DNA from: DATBVX01 sp035263105 | GTDB lineage: Bacteria > Pseudomonadota > Gammaproteobacteria > Steroidobacterales > Steroidobacteraceae | Assembly: GCA_035263105.1 (NCBI GenBank) | Contig: DATFRO010000034.1 | Location: 1 to 64,000 of the forward strand | Length of the DNA stretch: 64,000 bases | Direction: 5' to 3' | Shown here: positions 35,682 to 44,878 of the stretch, piece after piece | Numbering within the stretch: the stretch's first letter is position 1 | Layout of the letters: every line of letters starts with the position of its first letter | Translations under genes and position numbers: made by a program | Notes under the pieces: model-generated | What the model saw: only the letters and a program-made list of their open reading frames with translations | What the model was told of the DNA's origin: nothing | Database searches by the model: none

Positions 35682-36649
35682 ACGGCGACTATGCGATCCA
35701 GGCGCGCGGTCTCACGCGCCAGTTCGGGCCGCTGACTGCGGTGGATCACGTGGATCTGTCGATCCCGCGAGCCCAGATCTACGGCTTCCTCGGTCCCAAC
35801 GGCTCGGGGAAGTCGACGACCATCCGCATGCTGTGCGGGCTGCTGTTGCCCACGGCGGGCAGCGTCGAAGTGCTCGGTTACGATGCAACCCGCGAGTCGG
35901 AGAAGCTGCGCCAGAAGATCGGCTACATGACGCAACGCTTCTCGCTGTGGGAGGACCTCACGGTGCTGGAGAACCTGCGGTTCATCGCCGACATCTTCAG
36001 CATCCCGGCCGCTGAGCGCACCCATCGCATCGACGCGGCCCTCGAGGAATACCATCTCGCCGATCGCACGGAGCAACGTGCCGGCACCATGAGCGGCGGA
36101 CAGAAGCAGCGCCTGGCGCTCGCCACCGCCACGCTGCACGAGCCGGAGCTCCTGCTGCTCGATGAACCGACGAGTGCCGTGGACCCGCAGAGCCGGCGCG
36201 ATTTCTGGGAAAGCCTGTTCCGCCTGGTGGGGCAGGGGACGACGATCCTCGTGTCGACGCACTACATGGACGAGGCGGAGCGCTGCCACCGGCTCGCGAT
36301 CCTCGACAACGGCAGGCTGGTGGCCGAGGGCGCTCCCAAGACGCTCATGGACGACATCGATGCGGCCGTCATCGAGGTGGAGGCCGAGGACACCGGCGGC
36401 GCACGCGAGGCACTGTCGCGGCTGGCGGAGGTCAAGAGCGTCGCGCAACTCGGCACACGATTGCATGCGCTGCTGGATCGGGCCACGCGCGATCCTGAGG
36501 CGATGGCGCGCACCGCACTGGAACGCGCCGGCGTAGCCGCGAAAGTCGAGCTGACGCGGGCGAGCCTCGAGGACGTGTTTGTCGCCGCGACGCTGCGCAG
36601 TCGCGATGGCAATGGCGGGCCGCAACCAGCATCGGGGAAGGCCTCGTGA
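35678..36649 (+). CDS. ABC exporter ATP-binding protein
   Basis: A 323-residue ABC-2 type ATPase. Walker A is FLGPNGSGKSTT, the signature is TMSGGQKQRLAL, and Walker B is LLLLDEPTSAVDP. It overlaps the fusion protein gene and the permease gene by four bases each. In E. coli YbhF two ATPase domains are fused, whereas here there is one. Confidence 0.92.
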   Translation: MNGDYAIQARGLTRQFGPLTAVDHVDLSIPRAQIYGFLGPNGSGKSTTIRMLCGLLLPTAGSVEVLGYDATRESEKLRQKIGYMTQRFSLWEDLTVLENLRFIADIFSIPAAERTHRIDAALEEYHLADRTEQRAGTMSGGQKQRLALATATLHEPELLLLDEPTSAVDPQSRRDFWESLFRLVGQGTTILVSTHYMDEAERCHRLAILDNGRLVAEGAPKTLMDDIDAAVIEVEAEDTGGAREALSRLAEVKSVAQLGTRLHALLDRATRDPEAMARTALERAGVAAKVELTRASLEDVFVAATLRSRDGNGGPQPASGKAS

Positions 36650-37761
36650 TCTCTCCGGCCATAGGGCAGTCGATCGGCCGGATCCGCGCCATCGCGGCCA
36701 AGGAGTTTCGCCAGCTGCTGCGCGACCGCCTCACGTTCGGGATGGTCGTGGGTATCCCGCTGGTCCAGATCCTGATCTTCGGCTACAGCATCAACTTCGA
36801 CGTGCGCAACATCGACGCCGGCGTGGTCGATCTCGCCAACACGTCGGGCTCGCGGGCCATGATCGCCGACTTGCAGGCGACCCAGGTCCTCAGGATCCGC
36901 GAGCACCTGCAATCGCCCGGGCAACTCGAGGCACGCATCGCGAGCGGTGCGCTCAGTGTCGGGATCTACGTTCCCCCGGACTACGAGCGTCGCAAGCTCG
37001 ACGGGGATCGCACCGCGGTGCAGATCCTGGTCGACGGCAGCGAGCCGACGATCGAAAGCGTGGTGCGCGGCATCGCCGCGCCGCGGCTCTCAGCGCGCGC
37101 GGGCATTGCAGTCCCGGACGATCGGCTGATCGAAGTGCGCACGCTCTACAACCCGGAAAAGCGCACGGCAGTGCAGATCGTCCCGACGCTGATCGGCGTG
37201 ATCCTCAACATGACGATGGTGCTGTTTACCGCGATCGCCATCGTGCGCGAGCGCGAGCGCGGGAACCTCGAGCTGTTGATCACCACGCCGGTCAAGTCGA
37301 CCGAGCTGATGGCGGGCAAGATCGTCCCGTACATCCTGGTCGGCTTGATCCAGACCACCCTGATCATCGTCGTTGGACGCTGGCTGTTCGATGTGCCCTT
37401 CAGTTCCAATCTGTTCGACCTGTATCTCGCGGCTTGTCTCTTTATTGCGGCGACACTGATGCTGGGGTTGCTGATTTCGACCCTGGCGGCGACGCAGTTC
37501 CAGGCGGTGCAGTTGGGTTTCTTCACCATGCTCCCGTCGATCCTGCTGTCGGGGTTCATGTTCCCGTTCGACGGCATGCCGCTCGCCGCACAGGCGATCG
37601 CGCAAGTGCTGCCTCTTACGCACTTCGTGGAACTGGTCCGCGGGATCGCCCTGCGCGGGGCACCGATCGGCAGCATGCCCGGCCCGTTGCTCAAACTTGG
37701 TGCATTCTTCGTGATCGCTCTGATCCTGGCGGCACTGCGCTTCCGCAAGCGGCTCGACTGA
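36646..37761 (+). CDS. ABC-2 type permease
   Basis: A 371-residue permease. It has one N-terminal membrane helix, a periplasmic domain of about 150 residues and then five C-terminal membrane helices including LNMTMVLFTAIAIVRERERG. The GTG start overlaps the ATPase stop. Only one permease gene is present, where the E. coli ybh system has two; it presumably acts as a homodimer. Confidence 0.9.
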   Translation: MISPAIGQSIGRIRAIAAKEFRQLLRDRLTFGMVVGIPLVQILIFGYSINFDVRNIDAGVVDLANTSGSRAMIADLQATQVLRIREHLQSPGQLEARIASGALSVGIYVPPDYERRKLDGDRTAVQILVDGSEPTIESVVRGIAAPRLSARAGIAVPDDRLIEVRTLYNPEKRTAVQIVPTLIGVILNMTMVLFTAIAIVRERERGNLELLITTPVKSTELMAGKIVPYILVGLIQTTLIIVVGRWLFDVPFSSNLFDLYLAACLFIAATLMLGLLISTLAATQFQAVQLGFFTMLPSILLSGFMFPFDGMPLAAQAIAQVLPLTHFVELVRGIALRGAPIGSMPGPLLKLGAFFVIALILAALRFRKRLD

Positions 37762-37842
37762 CAGCCACGCTCGCATCCACGAAGCTGAACGGGCTGGTAG
37801 GATTGGTCAACGCTCGAGATCGGGGCGTGCGGCGCAAGTCTC

Positions 37843-38349
37843 GTGAAAGCAGCTACACAGACCTACAAAGAGGGCGACTGGTTTGCCGTGCCGCTGGCGC
37901 ACGGCTTCGCCGTCGGCCTGGTGGCGCGTCGGCCGAAGCGGGGCGCAGTCCTGCTCGGCTACTTCTTCGGTCCGCGCCGCAAGCAGCCGCCGCAGGGCAG
38001 TGAGCTGGAACAGATCCGCGCCGAGCAAGCCAACGTCATCTGCCGGGTCAAGGACGGCGCGTTGCATCGCGGGCTATGGCGAATCATCGGCCATCATCAT
38101 CACTGGCGGCGCAAGGACTGGCCCTTGCCGGCATTCCATCGCAAGGAAGGGCTGTCCGGCCGTGGCATTCGCGCCGAGTACGACGGCGACAACCTGACGA
38201 CGCCGGCGCGCGAGGTCGAAGCCAGCGTGACCGATCTCAGCCTGCCCGAGGACATCGTCTTCGATGAATCGCGGTTGAGCGACATGCTTTCGAAGCTGCT
38301 CGCCGAAAAGAAACCGGTGACGATCGACCCGACGCACTGGGTGCGCTGA
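37843..38349 (+). CDS. Imm26-like immunity family protein
   Basis: A 168-residue protein that starts with KEGDWFAVPLAHGFAVGLVARR, the N-terminal pattern of the immunity 26 family, in which small proteins neutralise polymorphic toxins. A His-rich stretch, IIGHHHHWRRKDW, is at about residues 82-94. No toxin gene is beside it, so a true immunity role is unsure. The start is a GTG at 37843 with a poor ribosome-binding site. The family call is by eye. Confidence 0.6.
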   Translation: MKAATQTYKEGDWFAVPLAHGFAVGLVARRPKRGAVLLGYFFGPRRKQPPQGSELEQIRAEQANVICRVKDGALHRGLWRIIGHHHHWRRKDWPLPAFHRKEGLSGRGIRAEYDGDNLTTPAREVEASVTDLSLPEDIVFDESRLSDMLSKLLAEKKPVTIDPTHWVR

Positions 38350-38427
38350 ACTTGCCATGGTGCAGCGCGAAAGATTAGAGTCGCCGCGACTTTGCCGGGT
38401 TCTCCGGCAGACCCGCCAGGTGAGGCA

Positions 38428-38700
38428 ATGAAAACAATTTACGTGGGAAACCTGCCATTCAGCGCCTCTGAAGACCAGATCCGGCAGCTGTTCGAGCAGT
38501 ATGGAAAAGTGCAATCCGTCAAGCTCATCACCGATCGCGAGACCGGACGACCGCGCGGTTTCGGATTCGTGGAGATGGATGGCGGCGAGGCGGACAGCGC
38601 GATCACGGCGCTCAATGGTCAGCAGTTCGGCGGGCGGAGCCTGCGCATCAACGAAGCGCGCGAACGCAGCGATCGCGGCCCACCGCGACGGCGGCCATAG
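38428..38700 (+). CDS. Small RRM-type RNA-binding protein
   Basis: A 90-residue protein consisting of a single RNA-recognition motif. RNP-2 is TIYVGNLPF at residues 3-11 and RNP-1 is RGFGFVEM at about residues 43-50, with a short Arg-rich tail. Such RbpA-like proteins are common in proteobacteria and cyanobacteria and are often cold- or stress-linked. The start is the ATG at 38428 with GTGAGG upstream. It is a separate unit ahead of the thr operon. Confidence 0.93.
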   Translation: MKTIYVGNLPFSASEDQIRQLFEQYGKVQSVKLITDRETGRPRGFGFVEMDGGEADSAITALNGQQFGGRSLRINEARERSDRGPPRRRP

Positions 38701-38820
38701 GGAAGGTCTGCCGATCGCTGAGCGGGCAGCGCGAGCGGCTATTATCCTGTTGCAACTTGCCCTCCGGTGCGGTGAGCGCCCCGGCGAGAGTGGTGCGCGC
38801 GAATCTCATGGCGAGAAGTG

Positions 38821-41298
38821 ATGACTGAAACAGCGTGGACGGTTCACAAGTTCGGCGGCTCGAGCGTCGCCGACGCCGACTGCTTCCGCCGCGTGGCGCG
38901 CATCGTGGAGCAGGCCGGCCAGCGGCAGGCGATCGTGCTGTCCGCGTGCCGCGGCGTGACCGATGCCCTGCTCAACGTGGTGGCCCTCGCCGAGCACCAG
39001 GATGCTTCCTTCGATGCGCGCCTGGTGGAGATCCGCGAGCGCCATATCCAGATCGCCGAGTCGGTGCTGAAGCCCGGCGGTGCAGCCGCGTTCATCGCCG
39101 ATCTCAAGGCGGACTTCCGCGACATCCACGGCATCCTGCAGACCGTGCAACTGATCCGCTCGGCCGCGCAGAACGTGCGCGACCTGGTGGCCGGCTACGG
39201 CGAGATCTGGTCGACGCGGCTGTTCACGGCCTTGCTGCGCGAACGCGCCGCGTTAGCCGCAGGCGTGGAATGGGTGGATGCGCGCCGCATCCTGGTGGTG
39301 GAGTGGGGCAAGCTCGGCCCGATCGTGCAGTGGGACGAATCACAGAGGCGCATGCACGCCGAGCTCAAGGCGGATTTCGCCGGCACGCTCGTCATCACCG
39401 GTTTCATCGCGGCCGATCGCAGCGGCATCCAGACCACGCTCGGCCGCAACGGGAGCGACTTTTCGGCTTCGATCTTCGGCGCGCTGCTCGAGGCGCGCGA
39501 GATCCACATCTGGACCGACGTGGACGGCGTGCTGAGCGCCGATCCGCGCCTGGTGCCGGATGCCAAGGTGATCGACTCGCTCTCCTACAACGAAGCGATG
39601 GAGCTCGCCTACTTCGGCGCCAAGGTGATCCACCCGCAGACCATGGCGCCCGCCGTCGAACGCGACATCCCGCTCTGGATCCGCAACACCTTCGCGCCCG
39701 ACAAGGAGGGCACGCTGATCTGCGCCGAGCCGCAGTCGCTCCTGCAGGTGAAGGGCATCACCAGCATCGACGGCATCGCGCTCCTCAACCTGGAAGGCGC
39801 AGGCATGATCGGCGTGCCCGGGACGGCGCACCGGCTCTTCGGCGCGCTGCGCGAAGAAAACATTTCGGTGATCCTCATCTCGCAGGGGAGCTCCGAGCAC
39901 TCGATCTGCTTTGCGATCCCCGAAACCCAGGCGACGCGCGCCGAGTCGGTGGTGCGCAATGCCTTCGACAGCGAGTTGCGCCAGGGACAGATCCAGAGCG
40001 TGGAAGTGGATCGCGGCCTCGCGATCCTGGCGGTGGTCGGCGACGGGATGGCGGGCGCTCACGGCGTTGCGGCGAAAGTATTCACTGCGCTCGGCGATTC
40101 GGCCGTGAACGTGCGCGCGATCGCGCAGGGCGCCTCGGAACGCAACATCTCGGTGGTCATCGAGGGCCGGCACAGTGCCAGGGCACTGCGCGCCGTGCAC
40201 GCCGGCTTCTACTTGTCGCCGCATACCGTGTCCATCGGCCTGATCGGCCCCGGCACCGTGGGCAGCGTGCTGCTCGATCAACTGGCGAGCCAGATCGGGC
40301 GTCTCGGGCGCGATTTCAATCTCGACCTGCGGGTGCGCGGCATCATGAGCTCCAGCCGGATGCTCCTGCAGGACGGCGGCGTGGATCTGCAGAAGTGGCG
40401 CGAGCGGCTGGCGAAGGAGGGGGTCGCGGCCGATGAGCATGCCTTTGCGCAGTTCGTGCACGCCGATCATCTGCCGCACGCCGTGATGATCGATTGCACC
40501 GCGAGCGCGGAAGTCGCCAGGCACTACGGCGACTGGCTGTCCGCCGGCATGCACGTGGTGACGCCGAACAAGAAAGCGAACAGCGGCGAGCTGTCCGCGT
40601 ATCGGGCGCTGCGCGAGGCGCGCCGCGCCGCGGGCTCGCACTACCTGTACGAAACCAACGTCGGTGCGGGCCTTCCCATCATCCAGACGTTGCGTGACCT
40701 GCGCGAGACCGGAGACGAGATCATCAGCCTCGAGGGCATCTTCTCGGGGACGCTCGCCTACCTGTTCAACGTGTATGACGGCTCGGTGCCCTTCTCACGC
40801 ATCGTCCGCGATGCCAAGGCGCGCGGCTACACGGAGCCCGACCCGCGCGATGATCTCTCGGGTATGGACGTTGCCCGCAAGCTCATCATCCTCGGCCGCG
40901 AGATGGGACTCGAGCTCGAGCTTGCCGATGTCGCGGTGGAAAGCCTGGTGCCGCCGGCGCTCGCGCAATGTTCGAGCGAGGAGTTCCTGGAGCGGCTGCA
41001 CGAGTTCGACGGCGAGATGCAGATCCGCTACCAGAAGGCGAAGGCGGAGCAGCAGGTGCTGCGCTATATCGGGCGACTGGAGGCGGGTGGACGCGCGACC
41101 GTCGGCCTCGCCCGGCTCGAGGCGCGCCATGCATTCGCCAACATCTCGCTCACCGACAACGTGGTGCGGTTCGCCACCCGGCGTTACTGCGACAACCCGC
41201 TCATCGTGCAGGGACCGGGGGCCGGCCCCGAAGTCACCGCCGGGGGTGTATTCGCGGACCTGTTGCGGCTCTGCGCGTATCTCGGCGCCAAGCTGTAG
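38821..41298 (+). CDS. thrA: Bifunctional aspartokinase / homoserine dehydrogenase
   Basis: An 825-residue fusion. The N-terminal aspartokinase begins VHKFGGSSVADADCF and is followed by two ACT regulatory repeats at about 310-460. The C-terminal homoserine dehydrogenase starts with the NAD-binding SIGLIGPGTVGSVLLDQL and has TPNKKANSGELSAYRAL. It supplies homoserine for threonine and, through metX, for methionine. I chose the ATG at 38821; a GTG immediately before it is also possible. A TATTAT box at 38740 may be its -10. I see no threonine leader peptide. Confidence 0.95.
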   Translation: MTETAWTVHKFGGSSVADADCFRRVARIVEQAGQRQAIVLSACRGVTDALLNVVALAEHQDASFDARLVEIRERHIQIAESVLKPGGAAAFIADLKADFRDIHGILQTVQLIRSAAQNVRDLVAGYGEIWSTRLFTALLRERAALAAGVEWVDARRILVVEWGKLGPIVQWDESQRRMHAELKADFAGTLVITGFIAADRSGIQTTLGRNGSDFSASIFGALLEAREIHIWTDVDGVLSADPRLVPDAKVIDSLSYNEAMELAYFGAKVIHPQTMAPAVERDIPLWIRNTFAPDKEGTLICAEPQSLLQVKGITSIDGIALLNLEGAGMIGVPGTAHRLFGALREENISVILISQGSSEHSICFAIPETQATRAESVVRNAFDSELRQGQIQSVEVDRGLAILAVVGDGMAGAHGVAAKVFTALGDSAVNVRAIAQGASERNISVVIEGRHSARALRAVHAGFYLSPHTVSIGLIGPGTVGSVLLDQLASQIGRLGRDFNLDLRVRGIMSSSRMLLQDGGVDLQKWRERLAKEGVAADEHAFAQFVHADHLPHAVMIDCTASAEVARHYGDWLSAGMHVVTPNKKANSGELSAYRALREARRAAGSHYLYETNVGAGLPIIQTLRDLRETGDEIISLEGIFSGTLAYLFNVYDGSVPFSRIVRDAKARGYTEPDPRDDLSGMDVARKLIILGREMGLELELADVAVESLVPPALAQCSSEEFLERLHEFDGEMQIRYQKAKAEQQVLRYIGRLEAGGRATVGLARLEARHAFANISLTDNVVRFATRRYCDNPLIVQGPGAGPEVTAGGVFADLLRLCAYLGAKL

Positions 41299-41304
41299 TT
41301 CGCG

Positions 41305-42240
41305 ATGTCACGCAGCGAAGCAACCGCATTCGCGCCCGCCACCGTGGGCAACGTCGGCATCGGCTTCGACATCCTGGGCCACACGGTGCAGAGCGTCGGC
41401 GATCGTGTCACCGCCCGGCGTCAAGACGGCGCCGGTGTGCGCATCCGGTCGATTACCGGTGCGGTGACTGAACTGCCACTCGAGGCGGAACGCAATACCG
41501 CCGGCAAGGCGGTGTTGAGCCTCTGGCAGACCACGCGGGCGCCCGGAGGCGTGGAACTCGAAATCGACAAGGGGATTCCGCTCGGCTCGGGTCTCGGCGG
41601 GTCGGCCGCTTCGGCGGTGGCGGCGGTGGTGGCCGCCAATGCGCTGCTCGAGAAACCGGCCAGCATGACGGAGCTCCTCAAGTGTGCGATGCACGGCGAA
41701 CAGGTGGCGAGTGGCTCGATCCATGTCGACAACATCGCGCCCTCGCTCTTCGGCGGACTGGTGCTGACCGTGGGCATCGACAATCCCCGCACCAAGCAGA
41801 TCCCGGTTCCCGCCAGCATCCGTTGTGTGCTCGTGCATCCCCACATGTCGATCTCCACGCGGCAGGCGCGGGACATCCTGAGCAAGACCGTCACGTTATC
41901 CGACTTCGTCTGGCAGACCGCGAACCTGGCGGGCTTCATCTCGGGTTGTTATTCCGGTGATCTCGACATGATTCGCGATGCGTTCGAGGACGTGGTGATC
42001 GAGCCGCAGCGCGCCGCGCTGATCCCGGGCTTCAAGGCCGTGCGCGGTGCGGCGATGGCGGGCGGTGCGCTGGGTTGCTCGATCTCCGGCGCCGGGCCGA
42101 CGGTGTTCGCCTGGTGCGAGGAACCGCGCGCGCAGTCGGTGCGCGAGGGCATGGTGTCCGCCTTCGCCGCGCACAATCTCGCGAGCGATCACTGGATCAC
42201 GAGCATCGAGCCGCGCGGCGCGCGCTTGACCGGGCCCTGA
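41305..42240 (+). CDS. thrB: Homoserine kinase
   Basis: A 311-residue GHMP-family kinase. The phosphate-binding loop is GIPLGSGLGGSAASAVAAV, and the C-terminal conserved segment is ALGCSISGAGPTVFAW. It phosphorylates homoserine for threonine synthesis. It lies six bases after thrA and shares one base with the thrC start. Confidence 0.96.
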   Translation: MSRSEATAFAPATVGNVGIGFDILGHTVQSVGDRVTARRQDGAGVRIRSITGAVTELPLEAERNTAGKAVLSLWQTTRAPGGVELEIDKGIPLGSGLGGSAASAVAAVVAANALLEKPASMTELLKCAMHGEQVASGSIHVDNIAPSLFGGLVLTVGIDNPRTKQIPVPASIRCVLVHPHMSISTRQARDILSKTVTLSDFVWQTANLAGFISGCYSGDLDMIRDAFEDVVIEPQRAALIPGFKAVRGAAMAGGALGCSISGAGPTVFAWCEEPRAQSVREGMVSAFAAHNLASDHWITSIEPRGARLTGP

Positions 42241-43541
42241 TGCGCTTCTTCAGCACGCGCAACCGGGACGACGGGATCGCGCTGAGCGAGGCGATGGCTC
42301 GCGGTCTCGCGCCCGACGGCGGACTGTACGTGCCGGCTTCACTGCCGCGCCTGGAGGCGGACGCCGCGGCCCCGGGAATGACGCTGGCGCAAACCGCCGG
42401 CGCAGTGCTCGAGCCCTATTTTGCGGGCGACTCGCTGCAGGATGCGCTGCCGGACATTGCGGAGAACGCCTGCAACTTCACCGTGCCGCTGACACCGCTG
42501 CGTGGCGGGCGTGAGCCGCTCGAGGTGCTGGAACTCTTTCACGGCCCCACCGCGGCCTTCAAGGATTTCGGCGCGCGCTTCCTGGCGGAATCGCTCGCGC
42601 GGCTCAACCCCGCAGGGCGCGACAAGACCATCCTGGTGGCAACGTCGGGCGATACCGGCAGTGCCGTGGCGGCCGCATTTCACCGGCGCCGCGGGTTCGA
42701 AGTCATCATCCTGTTCCCGCACGGGCGTGTCTCGCCGCGCCAGGAACAGCAGCTCACCTGCTGGGGCGACAACGTGCGCAGCTTCGCCGTGCGCGGATCC
42801 TTCGACGACTGTCAGCGACTCGCGAAGGCTGCCTTCAAGGACGCAGAGGTGCGCGAGGCCCGCGATCTGTCCTCGGCGAACAGCATCAACATCGGCCGGC
42901 TCCTGCCGCAGATCGTGTACTACGCGCTCGCCAGTCTCGACGTCGCCCGGCGCACGCAGGGCCCGGCATCCTTCATCGTGCCGAGCGGCAATCTGGGCAA
43001 CGCGGCCGCCTGCCTGTGGGCGCGCGAGATGGGGCTGCCCATCGCCGAGATCGTGCTCGCTCACAACGCGAATCGCACCGTGCCCGATTTCCTGGAGAGC
43101 GGTACCTGGTCGCCGCGCCCCAGTGTTGCGACGCTCGCCTCCGCCATGGATGTGGGCGATCCGAGCAACATGGAGCGCCTGCGAGCACTGATGCCGGACG
43201 AGGAGAGCTGGGGCAATCGCCTGGCCGCGGTGTCGATCAGCGATGATGAAATCCGCGCGCGCATCCGCGCCGACTATTCGGCTTACGGGCGCGTGTGGTG
43301 CCCGCATACGGCGGTGGGCGCTGAGGCTTACATGCAGCTGCCGGTAGAATTGCGCCGCGGCCATCACTGGGTGCTGGTCGCCACGGCGCATCCCGCCAAG
43401 TTCAGCGAAGTCGTCGAGCCGCTGATCGGCGGCGAGATCGCGATTCCGCCGGCACTGGCCGCGCTGCTCGCGCTCCCGCGCCAGGCGAGCGAGATCGATT
43501 CCGAATTCACGACCTTCAAGGACAAGCTTCTCGAACGATGA
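42240..43541 (+). CDS. thrC: Threonine synthase
   Basis: A 433-residue PLP-dependent synthase. Family stretches are LFHGPTAAFKDFGARF, where the Lys binds PLP, and VATSGDTGSAVAAAF. The ATG at 42240 overlaps the thrB TGA, so the long upstream frame is a thrB shadow. The 3' end overlaps the next gene by four bases (ATGA). Confidence 0.96.
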   Translation: MRFFSTRNRDDGIALSEAMARGLAPDGGLYVPASLPRLEADAAAPGMTLAQTAGAVLEPYFAGDSLQDALPDIAENACNFTVPLTPLRGGREPLEVLELFHGPTAAFKDFGARFLAESLARLNPAGRDKTILVATSGDTGSAVAAAFHRRRGFEVIILFPHGRVSPRQEQQLTCWGDNVRSFAVRGSFDDCQRLAKAAFKDAEVREARDLSSANSINIGRLLPQIVYYALASLDVARRTQGPASFIVPSGNLGNAAACLWAREMGLPIAEIVLAHNANRTVPDFLESGTWSPRPSVATLASAMDVGDPSNMERLRALMPDEESWGNRLAAVSISDDEIRARIRADYSAYGRVWCPHTAVGAEAYMQLPVELRRGHHWVLVATAHPAKFSEVVEPLIGGEIAIPPALAALLALPRQASEIDSEFTTFKDKLLER

Positions 43542-44134
43542 GCGAAACACTCGAGCGGATCGACCCACGCCTCATCGCCTGGCTGGTGGCGCTGCTGGTG
43601 GTCGGCGCCATCGTCTACTTCGCCTACCTGCGCCTGCGGCGCATGACGGAGCGCCGCGCGCTACTGGCGGCGCTGCGTGACGCCGCGTACGAGGTGCTGC
43701 ATGACATGCTGATCCCGGACGGCATGGATGGCCGCCTGCACCTCGACTTCCTGCTGCTCACGCAGCGCGGAATCCTGGTGCTGGATCTGCGCGAAGTGCC
43801 CGGGATGATCTTCGGCGGTGACCAGATGAACCAATGGGCGGTGATGACGCGCCGGCGCCGCTACTCGTTCCCCAACCCGCAGGGGCCGTTACTCGACCGC
43901 GTGGCCGCGGTACGCCAGTTCGCGGGGGATACGCCGGTCGAAGGGCGCGTGCTGTTCACGGCGCGCGCGCGTTTTCCCAAGGGGCGGCCGAAGTCGGTGC
44001 TGATGCTCGACTCTTTGAAGCTCGAGTACGCGCCCGTGGAGAAGGGCGCGATGCAAGCGGTGGTGGCCCGGTTCAGACCAGGCTGGGAGTCAGTCAAATC
44101 CAGCCTGACTCCCAGCGATCTGGCCCGACGGTGA
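43538..44134 (+). CDS. NERD-domain membrane protein
   Basis: A 198-residue protein with one N-terminal membrane helix, LIAWLVALLVVGAIVYFAYL, at about residues 12-31. The rest resembles a NERD (nuclease-related) domain: LDFLLLTQRGILVLDLREV and VRQFAGDTPVEGRVLFT. Nuclease activity has not been shown for most members. It is translationally coupled to thrC by a four-base overlap, although no link to threonine is known. A strong hairpin follows. Confidence 0.75.
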   Translation: MSETLERIDPRLIAWLVALLVVGAIVYFAYLRLRRMTERRALLAALRDAAYEVLHDMLIPDGMDGRLHLDFLLLTQRGILVLDLREVPGMIFGGDQMNQWAVMTRRRRYSFPNPQGPLLDRVAAVRQFAGDTPVEGRVLFTARARFPKGRPKSVLMLDSLKLEYAPVEKGAMQAVVARFRPGWESVKSSLTPSDLARR

Positions 44135-44139
44135 GCCGA

Positions 44140-44177
44140 GGGAAGCCCTGCACCACGAAACCGGTGCAGAGCTTCCC
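44140..44177. terminator. Convergent hairpin between the thr operon and the Spy-like gene
   Basis: GGGAAGC-C-CTGCACC (44140-44154) pairs with GGTGCAG-A-GCTTCCC (44163-44177), with one C-A mismatch and an eight-base loop. It ends at the stop codon of the convergent Spy-like gene. It lacks a long U-tract in either direction, so it may work as a bidirectional terminator only in part. Confidence 0.6.
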
Positions 44178-44716
44178 TATGTCGACGGTGAGGAATCTGT
44201 CGATGGCGCCGCGGGCTGCGAGCGGTGGCGTTGGAAGCGCTCGCGTGCCTGTTCCTGCATCTGTGCCTGGATTTGCGGAAGCTTCTGCTTCTGCTCCTTG
44301 TTCAGGACGTTGTAGACCTGTGTGCGCAGCTGGCTGCCTTCCGTGACCATGCGCGAAGCCAGTTCGCCCGCGGCCTGGCTGACCTGCTGCACGACTGTGG
44401 CGTAGTTCGCATCGTCCGGCTGGACGGAGCGCAGCTTCTCCGCGTTGGTGCGCATGCTCTCGTGCAAGGTCTGCATCTGTGGGCGCGCCGCATCCATGAT
44501 CCCCTTGATCGACTGGCGCTGTTCGGAGCTCAGGCCGAGCTGATCGCCCATCCGGTTGATCCCACCGGGACCGAAACCGCCGAACATCGAATCCATTCCG
44601 GGGCCGTGGCCATGCCAGCCACCCGTGGCCGGGTCGCCGGCCGCCGCGATCCCGATGCAGGCGAGGAACGCAGCCGCCAGCCAGCCAGTCCAAGCAACCA
44701 TGCGCACTCTCGACAT
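44177..44716 (-). CDS. Spy/CpxP family periplasmic protein
   Basis: A 179-residue secreted protein with a signal peptide ending near IAAAGD at about residue 27. It continues with a Gly/His-rich segment and a long helical LTxxQ-type domain, with LGLSSEQRQSIKGIM at about residues 62-76. Spy and CpxP are chaperones that also quench the Cpx sensor. The ATG at 44716 has AAAGGAG upstream. It is divergent from a CpxRA-like pair, the usual neighbourhood. Confidence 0.85.
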   Translation of the reverse strand: MSRVRMVAWTGWLAAAFLACIGIAAAGDPATGGWHGHGPGMDSMFGGFGPGGINRMGDQLGLSSEQRQSIKGIMDAARPQMQTLHESMRTNAEKLRSVQPDDANYATVVQQVSQAAGELASRMVTEGSQLRTQVYNVLNKEQKQKLPQIQAQMQEQARERFQRHRSQPAAPSTDSSPST

Positions 44717-44801
44717 CGTCTTCTCCTTTGCACGCTCGCACAGCCGAGCTTCGATGGACGAAAGCTTAAGTGCTGTTGAGCGTCTGTTGGGATTAGAACC
44801 G

Positions 44802-44818
44802 GCAAAGTACCTGCAAAG
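44802..44818. promoter_or_regulatory. Direct-repeat CpxR-like binding site candidate
   Basis: Two perfect copies of GCAAAG separated by five bases (44802-44807 and 44813-44818) form an 11-bp-period direct repeat. This matches the layout of OmpR-family sites and resembles the E. coli CpxR box GTAAA-N5-GTAAA. It lies in the divergent region between the Spy-like gene and the regulator gene. Confidence 0.5.
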
Positions 44819-44878
44819 ATCGGTCAAGTGAGCCGTGGAGCGATGACAAACCCGCCAGCCCCCCGCACCATCCGTGCC

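Noticed and set aside
38740..38820. A threonine attenuator before thrA
   Set aside because: There is no Thr/Ile-rich leader and no terminator hairpin with a U-tract; only a possible TATTAT -10.
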